Of a stretch of 64,000 bases of DNA, positions 24,601-37,400 are shown in pieces; position 1 is the stretch's first letter, and the number at the start of each line of letters is the position of its first letter. The DNA is from Malania oleifera (Eukaryota > Streptophyta > Magnoliopsida > Santalales > Ximeniaceae). A model generated the notes under the pieces. That model made no database searches and was not told the origin of the DNA. It saw nothing but the letters and a program-made list of their open reading frames with translations. The stretch covers positions 6,665,764 to 6,729,763 of the forward strand of contig NC_080422.1 of assembly GCF_029873635.1 (NCBI RefSeq), written 5' to 3'. The position numbers and the translations under genes are program-made.

Positions 24601-27463
24601 CTTTCAGATTGTTAATTTGTGCAGTCAAATCTTCTTCTTTAGATAATGCATCGCCCTCAATGTCCTCAATCTTTTCTAGGAGAGCAGAATGCTCATCTCC
24701 TCTCTCTATTAATGTCCTCTCCTGCTCAAAAACTCTATTCTGCAGTCTCCCCTTTTCCTCTCTCAACTGATCAATCTCACTGTTTGTACTTCTTATCTGT
24801 TCCTCCAATTCGCTTTTCTGGTTCTGTTGAGAGTCTACCTCAAGTTCAAGGCTCTTCACTTGCAGAGTAAGGCCCTCCATCTCTTTGAGTACTCCCTGGT
24901 GATCTGCAAACTTGCTTTCTAACTCCCCTTTCAGATTGTTAATTTGTGCAGTCAAATCTTCTTCTTTAGATAATGCATCGCCCTCAATGTCCTCAATCCT
25001 TTTTAGGAGAGAAGAATGCTCATCTCCTCTCTCTATTAATGTCCTCTCCTGCTCAAAAACTCTATTCTGCAGTCTCCCCTTTTCCTCTCTCAACTGATCA
25101 ATCTCACTGTTTTTACTTCTTATCTGTTCCTCCAATTCGCTTTTCTGGTTCTGTTGAGAGTCTACCTCAAGTTCAAGGCTCTTCACTTGCAGAGTAAGGC
25201 CCTCCATCTCTTTGAGTACTCCCTGGTGATCTGCAAACTTGCTTTCTAACTCCCCTTTCAGATTGTTAATTTGTGCAGTCAAATCTTCTTCTTTAGATAA
25301 TGCATCGCCCTCAATGTCCTCAATCTTTTCTAGGAGAGCAGAATGCTCATCTCCTCTCTCTATTAATGTCCTCTCCTGCTCAAAAACTCTATTCTGCAGT
25401 CTCCCCTTTTCCTCTCTCAACTGATCAATCTTACTGTTTTTACTTCTTATCTGTTCCTCCAATTCGCTTTTCTGGTTCTGTTGAGAGTCTACCTCAAGTT
25501 CAAGGCCATTCACCCGTACGGTAAGAACCTCCATCTCTTTCAATAGCCCCTGGTAATCTGCAGACTTGCTCGCTAACTCCTCTTTCAGATTGTTGACTTG
25601 TGTAGTCAACTCCTCTATTCTAGACAATGAATTAGTCTCGGCATCCTCTGCCTTCTTAATCTCATTGGAAATTTCAGATATTTTTAAGGAAAGACTACTG
25701 TTCTCTTCCTCCATAGCTTTCTTAGATCGTCTTAGATCTGCCACCTCCTGCTCTGCAAAATCCCTTTGCTGCTTCATATCAGAAAATTCCCTTCTAACAG
25801 ATTGCAGTTCAAGCTCAAGAGTTTCCTTCTCACTTTTTAGCTTATCTGCTTTGCTTATTAAGTCTTCCGTAATTTTCTCTCCCTCTTCAATCCTTTTCAT
25901 GGCAGTCTGTTTCTCCATGATCAAATTATCTCTATCTTTACTTAAATCTTCCAATCTCTGGTTCAGTTCAGCTTCCAGCTCCCTGGCATGGTTCACTTTT
26001 AAATTTAGGTCTCCATTCTCAATCAGAAGCTTTGAGTTGTCATCACGCAACCTCTCAACTTCAACCCTCAAATCACCCACAATTGTCTCTGCTGCTTCTA
26101 GCTTCCACAGAACTGCCAGATGTTCCAAATTTAAAGCTTCTTTTTCACTGTTTGTGTCCGTTAACTTCCTCTTCAGGTCAGCAACTTCTAGATTTACAGT
26201 TTCAACTTCTTGCTCAATGTTTTCTGTCTGAAACTCACTTTCTAATTTCCCATTTTTACTGTTTTCTTGCTTCGAAGAGTCATCTGGTTCTGAATCTGAG
26301 CCAGAGCTAGATGAAGAAAATGTCTCCATTCCATGATTGCTGTGAACTTTTTTTCTTAGCTCGCCAATGAGATGATCATAGCGCGCATAAAGAGACTGGT
26401 ACTGATTGTGGAAATCCTCAATTAGCTCAAGGAGTGGTTCTTTTTCTGAGTTTTCCACTGGGAGATGATCTTGATCATCTAGATCTTCATTCTTGATAAG
26501 CTTCAAGATTTTCTTCACTTTGTCCTCAACTTCTGCAATAATCAGAAATTTATGGAGTTTAATACTTGATCATCAACCAAAGTTGTGAGTGAAAGAACGG
26601 AAACTTAAGATCCAACAGCAGAAACATAGTAAATGCTCAACTCCAAACATATGTGTTCAACAAGACACAAAACTTTGAGCTGATGACAAATGGAATAATG
26701 TAATCGGGCGAAAAAATAAACTGAACATACGATGAAGCTAAGAAAAATATTTAAATAGCAATGAAGTAAATGGGGTTTCCCATTTAACTACCAATAACAG
26801 AGTTTCAAAGATTCTGTTACATAGTAAAATCAGCTGCTGGCCATTTGTGATGCTGAAAATTTAAAATAGTAAAAATTTGGAAAGGGAAATACCCGCACGG
26901 AACCATTCACATTGCACGTGCTTAAAACATTATGCTACGTTCAAAATATAGAAGCAACCATGAAGATCAATGCAGCGCCAGTAATTGGAAAATTAAGTAG
27001 TTTCCAGCAGAAACACAAGAACTTGAAGGAATGAAAAAGTGTTAGTCACTATCTTGTCGGATTAAGATGATTTTTTTTTTTTTTGAAAAATTATCCTCAA
27101 GGTCTTCTTTTTCTGATTTTATTTAAATGCCTAATTATGGAGTGAAAGAAAATCTAAATTTTTTTGGCTGTGGACCCCATATTAACATGTGCCCACTTAC
27201 CATTAACGAAAATGTATAAAATCAGGAGTTAGAGTTAATTAAACTAAGCATCAACATAATTGATTCTTAACTTCTTAATTTCATCATGAGCATTATTGTA
27301 ATGCATGGTATTTGCATCAATTACTTCATAATTGCAATTTCACACGTTCTGCCTAACACAGCAACTCACCTATTTTAGTTCCTTTGAGCTCTTCATCCTT
27401 TTCAGGATTAATGTGACTTCCAAATAAGGTCTTTATTGACTCCTCCCATTGGCGCTTCGTCAT
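21659..27463 (-). CDS. CIP1: NAB-domain coiled-coil protein, COP1-interactive protein 1 (CIP1) type
   Basis: Two coding exons: 27463-27370 (ATG to ATA-G, donor GTGAG) and 26532-21659 (acceptor TTGCAG, stop TGA). Together they encode 1655 aa, against about 1590 in Arabidopsis CIP1. The N-terminus MTKRQWEESIKTLFGSH and the motif FHNQYQSLYARYDHL (72-86) mark the NAB-type domain. A Ser/Asp-rich linker follows (about 105-128), then about 1500 residues of almost continuous heptad coiled coil. The central part is seven 109-residue tandem units (DNA 25609-23321). The C-terminus has the conserved CDYYREVVSKV region. Family knowledge: CIP1 is a cytoskeleton-associated partner of the E3 ligase COP1 and a positive factor in ABA response; NAB proteins bind actin filaments. 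The second exon is open from its first base and has no ATG near its acceptor, so the short first exon is needed. The frame is intact. Confidence 0.93.
23321..25609 (-). repeat. seven tandem 327-bp coding units in the CIP1-like gene
   Basis: Units start (5' to 3' on the minus strand) at 25609, 25282, 24955, 24628, 24301, 23974 and 23647, a constant 327-bp period (109 codons). Each opens LTxQxNNLKxEL, continues KSELEExIRxxNxxID and closes GDEHSxLxxxxEDIE. The second to fourth units are nearly identical; the outer ones are progressively diverged, and an eighth start (VLMEQVKNLQVEM) is barely recognisable. The pattern fits unequal crossing-over with recent expansion in the middle. 109 equals fourteen heptads plus one hendecad, so the coiled-coil stripe can continue across units. 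Confidence 0.93.
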
Positions 27464-27863
27464 CTCTTTTACAGAAAAAATTCTCGATCAAGTAAACCTC
27501 AAGCCAAGGCCATGTCCATCTTCAGCTCAAAGAATCAAACTCTGAAAAACATAATTGAAAAATACCCCTTTCAAATTTCAGAACATATAAGTCCAGCTAA
27601 AAAAAAAAATAGACAGATTTTAAACGGGTTGCACACTCAAGTTGTCAAATTTGAGCATTCATAAACATAAAAAATAAGAATTCAAATTTGAGAACATTTT
27701 TAAGTGAAAACCACTTCACATAAATGAAAAGATGGCATGATGGTCCACCATCGTGATCTTATTTATGGCTCATCCATGCTGATACTGTAGCAAATCGGGG
27801 AGTATTTACCTCACATATATTAAAAGGCGGCTACAATTGGCATGATTTCTCAAGAACATTGAA

Positions 27864-28051
27864 CTAAAAAGATAAAAAGACAGCCCACTACATGAAGCGC
27901 CTGTCTATGCAGAGTCAGGGAAGCGACGGACCAAAATAGGTCTATGATATGCAGCCTTACCATCTATTTTTAAGAGGCTATTTTCATGCCTCAAACCCTT
28001 GACCTCTAGGTCACATGGCAACAACTCTACCATCGTGCCAAGCTCCCCTTC
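27864..28051 (-). mobile_element. Au-type SINE in the CIP1 leader intron
   Basis: Read on the minus strand, it starts near GGGGAGCTTGGCACGATGG (tRNA-like A box). It continues TTGCCATGTGACCTAGAGG, then GGTCAAGGGTTTGAG (B box), GTAAGGCTGC and TAGACC, and ends with TAGTGGGCTGTC and a T-rich tail. This order is that of the plant Au SINE family. The element is flanked by a perfect 16-bp duplication, TCTCAAGAACATTGAA, at 27848-27863 and 28052-28067. Confidence 0.88.
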
Positions 28052-29411
28052 TCTCAAGAACATTGAAATCGTTCCCTTTTTTGCATGCTTGCTTCTTGTT
28101 AATTATTTTTGTAATTCAAAATTGATAGAAATAATGACAATTTATATCACTGTCCAGATCTTCCAGTCTCTTGCTCTAACTTGTTGGTAATACATGCATT
28201 TAAATACAAGTTTTTAACATTGGGGTGGCGCATTAAACACAAAACACAGAATTAAGGAGTGATTCATCAAACAAGCTAACTAAAATATGCAAGGCCCAGC
28301 TGAATTTTGAAAAAACTAAATGCAATTCAGATATTATATCAATTTCAAACATCACTCTGTTGGGTAGTGAGTACAAATCTAGAAAAATATTATTACCATG
28401 TGGCTTTTTATATAACTGAAATATTGTTTTTTTTTTAAATCATTATTGCAGATTCCAGTCCTAGCTTCATTGGCCTCGCTCCATAAACTTTTGTTGATGC
28501 AATTATCAATGTTATATTTAGTTTGCAGAATGAAATAAGATGAATTCTAAAGAATGAAATTACCTTCTCTTAATTTCTGTATCTGACTAAAAGAAAAGTC
28601 ACCAAAGAAGATAAGTGTAGAAGAGTTTATGTCCAAACTGCAGTGGCAAAAGCCCATTAATGAGGTTCCTAAATATTTTCTTTGGCTAATAAATGTTTCA
28701 CCTAATGCAACTCCAGTTACTCCCTTAGCTTAATGAATAATTGGTTCATGCATCAGTAAATGAAAACATAACCGTCAACTTGGGGTAAGGGTTACATTCA
28801 TAACACATCCGATTTTTTTTTTTGCAAATTAAAAAGGAAATAAGCATTTCCAGCATCAACTCACGGCACCAAACAATCCAAAATACCCTAGTAAAATATT
28901 TGAATTGCTTATTCTAGTTCGGAGATCCTCACGGAGCGTACAATGGGCACGATTTTGAAAGCACGACCCACAAAATAATTAACAAGGGTTCAGCGCTAGT
29001 TTATTTAATTCTTTCGATACTTCAATGCTTTTCCAAATTTACAGACACGTCACTGCATGGCCACCATTCCTCATCTGGCGCCACCTCACTATTTCTGTTC
29101 CAGGACCAGAGCCAATTTTGATTTTTGAATTAAAAAGATAGACAGCTAGTAGGCCACAAAAGTGAGCTGTTTTTTTAAACGATAAAGAGCTATTGAATTG
29201 TTTTTATTAATTAATAAATTGGTCTTTTGACTGAGAAAGGAAAAAGAACACAATCTTATGACTATGTAGCTCAATAAATAATAAATACAGAAATAACTTT
29301 CACCTGGAATCGGTCTTCGCGTCTTCTTTTCTTTTGCCAAATTTACCCCAATAGAAATTTAATAAAGCTGTGGAAAACAAGAAATCAATCAATTCATGAA
29401 ACAAACATACA

Positions 29412-29417
<6 letters not shown>

Positions 29418-29459
<42 letters not shown>
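29418..29459. repeat. (TA)n microsatellite
   Basis: An uninterrupted TA tract of about 42 bp in the presumed leader intron of the CIP1-like gene. Confidence 0.9.
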
Positions 29460-29461
<2 letters not shown>

Positions 29462-29729
29462 AGCTTCGACCAAAAATATTTTTAAAATAAAATAAAAGAC
29501 TTGAACTTTAAAATGTGGATGCAACTTTTGAATACTAATCGAATGGCATCCAATCGATCTCAGCCTGAAAAGAATCGGAAAAGTAGGGGATTCGAGTACG
29601 CAATGAACCTCCAGGATTTAAAATGAACATTTCCCCAAGTAGAACTTCCATACTTCATAACAACATCAGAGCAACAAAAAACGATTCAAGCGTAACTACT
29701 TAGTTTAAAACAAGCAATCTTAAACATAC

Positions 29730-30127
29730 ATCAATCCGCTCTCCTCCTAGCACAGCTTGATCCACTCGATCCGAGCTTCGAATAAATGAAACTCGAATCC
29801 GAGATCATGACGTCAGCTGAACTTCAAACCTCAGTCCACAACAAGATCGAAATCAAACCTCGGCAACAAAATTCCCTGCAAATTTGGCGAAAAGAATACA
29901 AATTAAGCGAAAACAAGACGAAAATGGACAAATTCAAGCCAGTCTCAAGTCCGACTCTGTAATCGAGTGAAGTGAACAGAGAGATAGAGAGAGGGAGCAA
30001 AGAGAATCAAAATTTACCAGAGAACAAATCAGAGCTAGCTGCGCAAAACTCAAACTTCTTGATACGAAGAATCAAACAGGGAGAATATCGAGAAAGGCGG
30101 AGGAGTTTCTCTCTCTCATTCAAATGT

Positions 30128-30128
<1 letters not shown>
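29730..30128 (-). other. candidate 5'-UTR exons of the CIP1-like gene
   Basis: On the minus strand a donor-like CTG|GTAAATT ends a possible first leader exon at 30018. An acceptor TTTGCAG precedes 29875, and a donor-like GAT|GTATGT follows 29730, giving a 146-bp second leader exon. The next acceptor would lie just before the ATG at 27463. Leader introns are usual in this gene type. No transcript evidence is available here, so this is inference from splice-site likeness. Confidence 0.4.

Positions 30129-30158
<30 letters not shown>
30129..30158. repeat. (GA)n microsatellite near the CIP1 transcription start
   Basis: A 30-bp GA tract (CT on the gene's strand) lies just upstream of the presumed leader. 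CT-rich tracts are common just around plant transcription starts. Confidence 0.85.
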
Positions 30159-30159
<1 letters not shown>

Positions 30160-30161
<2 letters not shown>

Positions 30162-31258
30162 GGAAATTGAAAATCTGATAAATTTTTGTTTGTGCTAAAA
30201 GAAAAGAAAAGAAAAGAAAAAAAAAGGGATAAAGGAGGATTTTTTTGTCTGGACGTAGAGAGGGCTGGAGCCTCAATTTTCTCAGCTGGGAATCTTGGGA
30301 ATTTCCTTCGGAACTGTTGCCCTTAGCGTTTGAGATTATTACGGTGATGCCACCGAGTTTCGGCGAGTGCCACCAAGCCAACAATCGGTTTGCATCTTTG
30401 TTCCCTCCCACTTTTTGTTTCCTTGCGCCGTGTCCCCTGGGGCTCCTCTTAAATCCACAACTTGATTTTGTTTTAGTTTGTATATTCATATGTATACCTG
30501 CATTGGATTTGATGTTTGAAGTTGGGTTTTGAATTTGTGGAAATTTAAATAAAATGTAAATTGGAGCACGGAATTTGGATCAACAATAAGATTGCTCTTT
30601 TATGATCCGTTGATTATGTATTCGTCTCCAAAGAAATAATTTTCCTATATAATATATGATAAGTTGTGTACAACAATCATTCTCCTATTCTTAGAAAGTG
30701 AAGAGTCTTATGGTCTTAAAACACTATTTAAATAAAAATTTAAATTTAAACTTGAACTTGTAAATTTTGTTGTCATATATATTTAAAGTGTAAATTTTAT
30801 TTTTTGATGTTTCTAAAAAAACAAATGAGATTGCCGATAAAATCTTCTAATCATGAGTCAGCTTTTAAGATTGAATTTCTTTCGATGGTTAAGGTTTACA
30901 AAGTTAGATTGGACTCCATTGGCTATTATAGTTATTATGTTTTGGATTGTCATCTAGGCAAAGAATCTACTAACTGCTAAGAAGATCAAAACTAATTTTA
31001 TCTTGTATTTAATTATAAAAATCGACTACCTTTTAGATGATGATATGGATTGAAATGGATTAAATGAACCCGTTACTTTGGTCCTATCAAACGTGTAAGG
31101 TTGTGTCCTATTGCACATGGATACCTTGTAAAATAAAGGGTTTGGATAGAATTGTGAAATTCATAGAAATCATAGAAGGAGATAGAAGGATTAGAAGGTA
31201 AAAGGATTTTGATTAGAAGACAAGAGAAAAAGGAGATAAGAGGAAATAGATTAAAAAC
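30160..31258. other. intergenic region including the presumed CIP1 promoter
   Basis: The first part (to about 30530) is less AT-rich and probably holds the upstream promoter of the minus-strand CIP1-like gene. The rest is AT-rich with no recognisable gene or element. Confidence 0.55.
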
Positions 31259-31582
31259 TATTGGGGTTATCCCACATCGATTGTGGAAGGGGCTAGTGGT
31301 CAGTTATTAAGTATGAGGGAAAGTATCACCCCATTAGCTAGCTTTTGGGACTGAAAAGGCCTTGGACCGCCCAACACTAATATCAGAGCTATGATTTAAC
31401 ATTCTCCTCGAGATGTCTGGTACATGGTGCTGCCAATTTGGAATCCGATGTGTGAGGGGGAGATTGTTGGGGTTATCCCACATCGGTTGTGGAAGGGGCT
31501 CGTGGTTAGTTATTAAGTGTGAGAGAGAGTCTCACCTCATGAGCTAACTTTTGGGGTTGAGAATGCCTTGGACCGCCCAACA
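31259..31582. mobile_element. TRIM (miniature LTR retroelement)
   Basis: Two 118-bp direct terminal repeats (31259-31376 and 31465-31582) both end CGCCCAACA. They begin TATTGGGG and TGTTGGGG. The 88-bp interior has a degenerate tRNA-Met primer-binding motif (AATATCAGAGCTATG) at its left and a purine tract GAGGGGGAGA at its right. By eye the two repeats differ at about 15 of 118 sites, so the insertion is not recent. It has no coding capacity, and the family name is not known to me. Confidence 0.85.
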
Positions 31583-34250
31583 AAAAACAAGGAGACAGAG
31601 AGATAAAAAAGAAACAGGGATTACCGTGTTTAGGCCTATTATAGGACTAGGCTCTTGCAATGTGTGTTGAATCGGTTCAAAGATCATTCTTACAACAATC
31701 GTTACACGTATTAATATGCTTTTCAGATCAAATCTGCATTAATTAATTCTACGATTACAATTATAAATTTAGAATAATAAATCCTAATAGTATATGATGT
31801 TTCTAACATTAAATCATGAATCGGGACTATTATAAAAGACCCAATTTATTATAGTTGACATGATTGTCCAATGCCTACCTGCCTTGTCCCTTGATAATTG
31901 TACAATCCCCACTATCTAGTTGGTCACTTATGATTGATCCATAGAGTTGAACAAAGAGTGACTTACCTCACCTGGATGAACTTTGCTTTTTGCCATTTGC
32001 CTTACCTAATAATTAGGCAAACTTTTGTTTTAATTCTTCAGGTGACGTTGCGGTAAGTGTCTCGCACTATTTGCCACATACCTAGGGCGAATATCACAAT
32101 CAAACGATTGTTACACTATCTCAAAAATATACAAAGATGGTGTAAATACCTTGTGACCTAATATTAGATAGATTTTTTTTGTCCAAATTCATACAAATTC
32201 AAATCCAAATTTAAAATCAATATCATCAAATGCAACTTTAATAAAATAAGTAATATAACTAAAACAGAAAAATCATCAGAACGAGGCATCCTGAACTCAT
32301 GGGACCAACCAATCTTACACTACCGACATGGGCTAGTCTCTTTCTAAGCTAGTCTTAACCCGCACTAAATTAAGCTAAGAATATTTAGCATAATCTAATC
32401 TAATCTAATCTAGCCATCAGAACGTGACATCCTGAACTCATGAACTTTGAATATTCATGAACTTATATTGATTAAAGTATCAACTATTTTTTGCATTTTA
32501 TATTAATTTTCACTTGTGGTAAACAAGTTGATTAAGAAAAGAGTAGGTGTGTGCTTTCATTGTATTTTCCTTTGGAACTTGAAATTAAGAAGCATAGCTT
32601 GCTGCACGTGAGGAGGTTGAAAGAGTAGGAGTAGAAACAAAGGAGGTTCCATTCATGCACTCATGCTCCCCTTTACGTAGAACCTCCTCAATCATGTTTA
32701 ATATTTCCATTTTTAAGCTATAAATATTTTATTTTATTATTTTGTCATGAAGGTCTAAAAGGCTATTTTTTAAATCTTTGCTTTTGTATTAAATTCTTAA
32801 GCGTTCCTCTTTTAACACGTGAACATATTTTGTTTTACGGCAACGACATATTTAGTTTGTGACAAGTTTTTTTTTTTTAATTTTTGAGATAATTATTAAA
32901 AATGCCTTCTTTAACTTTGTTATACTAAATTTAAGAAATAAAAAATGTATTAATTAAATAATGAGCCTAATTTTTTTAATTAGTTATATTATTAATTCAT
33001 ACTTTATATTTATATGAATACAAAAACATTAAAAAAAAAAAAGGAAAAACAAAATTTTTATAGGAATTAAATTAATAAACGGTTGATAAATTAAGTTGTA
33101 GCTTTTGTCTGAATATGGTGAGGAGGGAAACACAGCGTCACGCCACATTCACGCGGCATTTCCAAATTGCAAGATTAGATGGGCATGGACTTTTTGGCGT
33201 TATTACAACCCAAACGCCCTTTGACTTTGAGATAATTACAATGGGGACCACTGAGTTTAGATAAAACAAAATTAAGGTAAATTTTCACTCTCTAACATTA
33301 CAAAATATGTCATACTTACATAATTTACGTTTATGAGGACCATTGAAGGTGAACATCACCGGCTTGTGACATTACGAGAAGAGAGCGGGTAAAACTATGA
33401 TGTGTTTTGTAAATAATAAAATTAGAAAATAAAAAAATAAAAAACAAATAACACGCTAAGAATACAAATTTATGAAGTTTAGTAATTTGTCTAATTGTCC
33501 ATGCTCTCTAAATTAAATTAGGTTACTGATTCTACCAATGCTATTTACAAATAGAAGGAACTCATCAGTATCACTCTCGTGTGTGATAGTGTTGTGCTCC
33601 GACTAACAATTTATATGAGATTTGAGGCTACCTTTACAAAATTACATATATATGCAATACAAGGCAATCGTCGCTAAGGGGGGAGTGCATCCCTATTCGA
33701 CTCCCTCCACCTGTGTAGATGCAAGTAAATGTTGCACCCAATATACTGTACTGACCATGTTATCAAACTTCAGATATATTATGATGGTCATGGGTCACGG
33801 GTCCATGTTGAATAGCAGGGTTCATTATATTAGAAAACTTTTTAGGAATATATTAATAATGTTGTCTTTAATTATTTAAGGGGTGATATTGGTAAGGTTA
33901 AGGAAATTTTCTCAAACACAATAACCAATATCAAATGAGTAGTGATAATTTAACATCTCTAAAAATTGCTTCTTTTAAAATGGGTTATAGAGTTTGCAAT
34001 TAATTTTTCCACATAGGAAATAAATAGATCATGAATTGAAACTCTAGTGAATAAATTTTTAAAATATTGATGTCTATTTGATTTTTTTTCTACCACGGCG
34101 TATTAGGCAAGTGAGACAACTATTTTACTAATTTTGCCTATTTAAAAACCTAGTATTTTCAAATAAGATATTCAATATTTTCTCAATTTTTATGCCTTAA
34201 TGCCCTTTGAGTGGTCAAACATTTTCTTAACTATGTTGTCTCTCCAAATG
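31583..34250. other. AT-rich intergenic region, no gene recognised
   Basis: Long AT-rich DNA with poly-A and poly-T runs and one pair of short direct repeats containing CATCCTGAACTCATG (about 32287-32301 and 32427-32441). No coding exon, RNA gene or complete transposon is recognised. A short open frame near 33622-33879 has no family resemblance. Confidence 0.65.
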
Positions 34251-34494
34251 AATTTTTTATTGGGAGTCCCCACATGTGTGATGCATTTATCTCTTTCTCA
34301 TTTCTTTCTTCATGAATATTTTATGACTAGTTTTCTTTCATATGATTTCCCTTATCCCTTTTGTTAAGAATTCCATTTGTGAGCTTGTCCCACATTGAAA
34401 AATTTGAGTGGATGATGGGTGCTTATGTATATGGTTGGACCAAAAACCCAATAAGCTTAAGCTTTTGGGTCAAATTGGCGTTCACCCATGTGTA

Positions 34495-37400
34495 CTATTA
34501 GAGAAATATACACTTTCCAAATAATGCACGGAAGTCGTGTCCACATTCAGAACTTTACTTGATCAGTGAGACCTAGAGGGAGGACGTTGATCTGTACGTT
34601 TGGTGCTGCACTAGGGGGTTCGAAGGACTTGTTGGTGGCTGAAGTTCCTATGTAATAATATATATATATATATATACTTCCTATTTTTTCTCTTTCCATT
34701 TTGTCCATTCCCTTATGTATATATACATCCTTGTAATGTTCAATAATTAATAAAGAGGAAAAGTCCTTCATTCATAATTTAACATGGTATCAGAGCTCTA
34801 GGTTTTCTTAATTTTTTGTATCACTTTCTTTGCCGCCGCCACTGCCAATCGTTCGCTCCACTGTTCTCAATCCTGTTCGTTGTCTCTGGCTGTCCTGTTC
34901 GTTGTCTCCAGCTGGTTCCTACCCGGCACTCACAGTCATCCCAAGCTCTCTCTCGGCTCGTCATCTCTCAAAACCCTTCGGCAATCTCTCATCTTCTCCG
35001 GCAGTCCTGCCATCTCTTAGACACAGACAAACATTATTACCTTGTCGTTTTTTTTTTTTTTAATTTTCTCTGGATATCCCTCGACATCTCAGTGCTTCTC
35101 TATTCGTCTTCTCCGGCAACTCTCCGCCTCTCAGTTTGTCCTCCCGTCTCCCATCTTCTCCAGAAGTCGTCTTCGGCTGGTGCATCTCTAGTGTCCGCAT
35201 TCGGTTCGGTGTCAGTTCTCAGTTTCGGCTAGTTCATCTGCGATGCTCTCCATCTCTGGTGTCTTTCAAAAGGTTCTTGATTTTCCTGCAACGTTTTTCC
35301 GACATCGTCTCTCTTTGTCAGACCGTCGTCTTCGTAGTGCTTAGTGGTTATTGTTTCCAAATACCTCTCAGTGGTTCTTGTTGTCGAATACCTCTCAGTT
35401 GTTCTTGTCCTCATTGTTTCAGTTGTCTTTGCCACATCTGCCACTGTTCCAGGTGGTCTCAACCAAGTGAGTGGCGTGCCAATTCTTGAGAACGAGACAG
35501 GTTTTCATTTTTTTTTTTTTTTTTGCGGTCTCCTCCACTTGTTGTCCTAGTCGTCTTCTCCGGCGAGAGCAGAAGTAGCCGTCCCTCATAGAGAGTAGCA
35601 GTAGTCGTCCCTCTCAGTCGTAGCTCATTAGCATCTTCTTCGACGATCCCGTATCAGTTCAGTTGTCCGGCATCATCATCTCTGGCATTATCTCAGTTTG
35701 ACGAAGTCTCGTCTCAGTTGACTCTCTCAGTCCGGCGAAGCAGCGGTCGGTGTAGTAGATCTCCGGCCTCTGGCTCTCCCTCATCTCTCAATTACAAGTT
35801 CTTACGGTGAGATTATCAAATCGAAGGTTTATTTTGGTCGCCGCAAAGGTCATATTTGACTTGATTCGGTGGTTTGATTCATTTAAACTGATTTGCCATT
35901 ATGGAAGCATCTAGTTCTTCAATGGCTACAAATACTGTCACAGGTTCTTCAACTCCTTCTAAGATTGCTATCCCTGGTCTCACTAGCGAACAATACTATC
36001 AACTGGATCTTTTATCGCCCTTAAACACCAACTCTTCCAATTTTGCCGGTAACCTTGCCTCTTGTCATTCTACTTCTTTTTCTAACACTGAATGGATTAT
36101 TGATTCAGGTGCCTCTGATCACATGACTTCCAATTTGTCTTCTATTAATAATATTCAACTTCTCAACCAGCCATGCCCCATTAAGCTTTCAAATGGTGAC
36201 ATTGTTCCTGAAACTCATACCGGCACTAGGCGATTTTCTCCTAATTTTTCTCTTTCTAATGTTCTTTATGTGCCTTCATTTAAATTTAATTTATTATCCA
36301 TCAACAAACTTAGCAATGATCTCAATTGTGTTGCTATATTTTTTCCCACTTTTTGTGTCTTTTAGGACCTATCAACGAGGAGGCTGATTGAAATGTGTGA
36401 AGTACGGGATGGGCTTTACTACTATAAACCTCCCTTCACCTCAGTTTTCCACTCTCAACGTGTTTCTGACACTACTCTTTGGCATTAACGTCATGGTCAC
36501 CCTTCTATTTCATGTATTCTGAAAACCTTAAATATTTCTTCTTCTCATTTGCCTTGTGATGTTTGTGCAAGAGCAAAGCACACTCATTTACCTTTTTCTT
36601 TGAATACAAATAAGAGCACATTTTATTTTAATCAGATTTATTGTGATATATAGGGTGGTTATCCTACAGTTTCACTCTCTGGTGCACATTATTTTTTAAC
36701 AATCATAGATGACTATTCACGTGTTACATGGGTCTATCTTATGCGCATGAAATCTGATACTTTCACTTGCCTTAAAAATTTTTGCGTCATGGTCAAAAAT
36801 CATTTCAATTGCACTATTAAGCATGTACGCACTGATAATGGTCGAGAATTTCTATCCACCTCGCTTCAAACTTTTTTGCATGATCAAGGCATTTTTCACA
36901 AGCGCACATGTGTGGATACACCTCATTAAAAAGGTGTTGCAGAGCGTAAACATTGCCATCTTCTTAATGTGACTCGATGTTTACGTTTTCAAGCCAATCT
37001 TCCCATATCTTTTTGGGGCGAATGCATTCTCACAGCCACCTATTTAATTAACCGCATTCCTTCACCCAGCCTTAATTATAAGTCCCCTTATGAACTTCTT
37101 TTTCAGAAACCACCTTTGTATACACACTTGCGAGTGTTTGGGTGCTTGTGCTATGCCCAGACCACTCGCCAACATCGTAATAAATTCTCTCCTCATGCTC
37201 TTCGATGTGTTTTCTTGGGTTATCCTGCTCATCATAAGGCTTATCGTGTATACGATCTTGAAAATAAAAAAATTCTTATCCGCCCATGATGTCACCTTTA
37301 AATAAAATATTTTTCCTTATCATCTCATACCTTCAACTCCTACATCTTCTCTCATCCTTCCCCTTCCTATTCTTGATATACACCCATCCTACACTTTACC

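Noticed and set aside
23376-26231. Plus-strand open frames, several repeated at 327-bp steps
   Set aside because: They are antisense shadows of the CIP1-like coding repeats. The minus frame has clear family similarity and is continuous.
30245-30532. Plus-strand open frame upstream of the CIP1-like gene
   Set aside because: It overlaps the presumed promoter, has no resemblance to a known protein and is matched by an equally long antisense frame.
34816-35550. Several S/P/V-rich plus-strand frames
   Set aside because: They lie in the CT-rich leader between the copia LTR and the gag-like region and have no domain.
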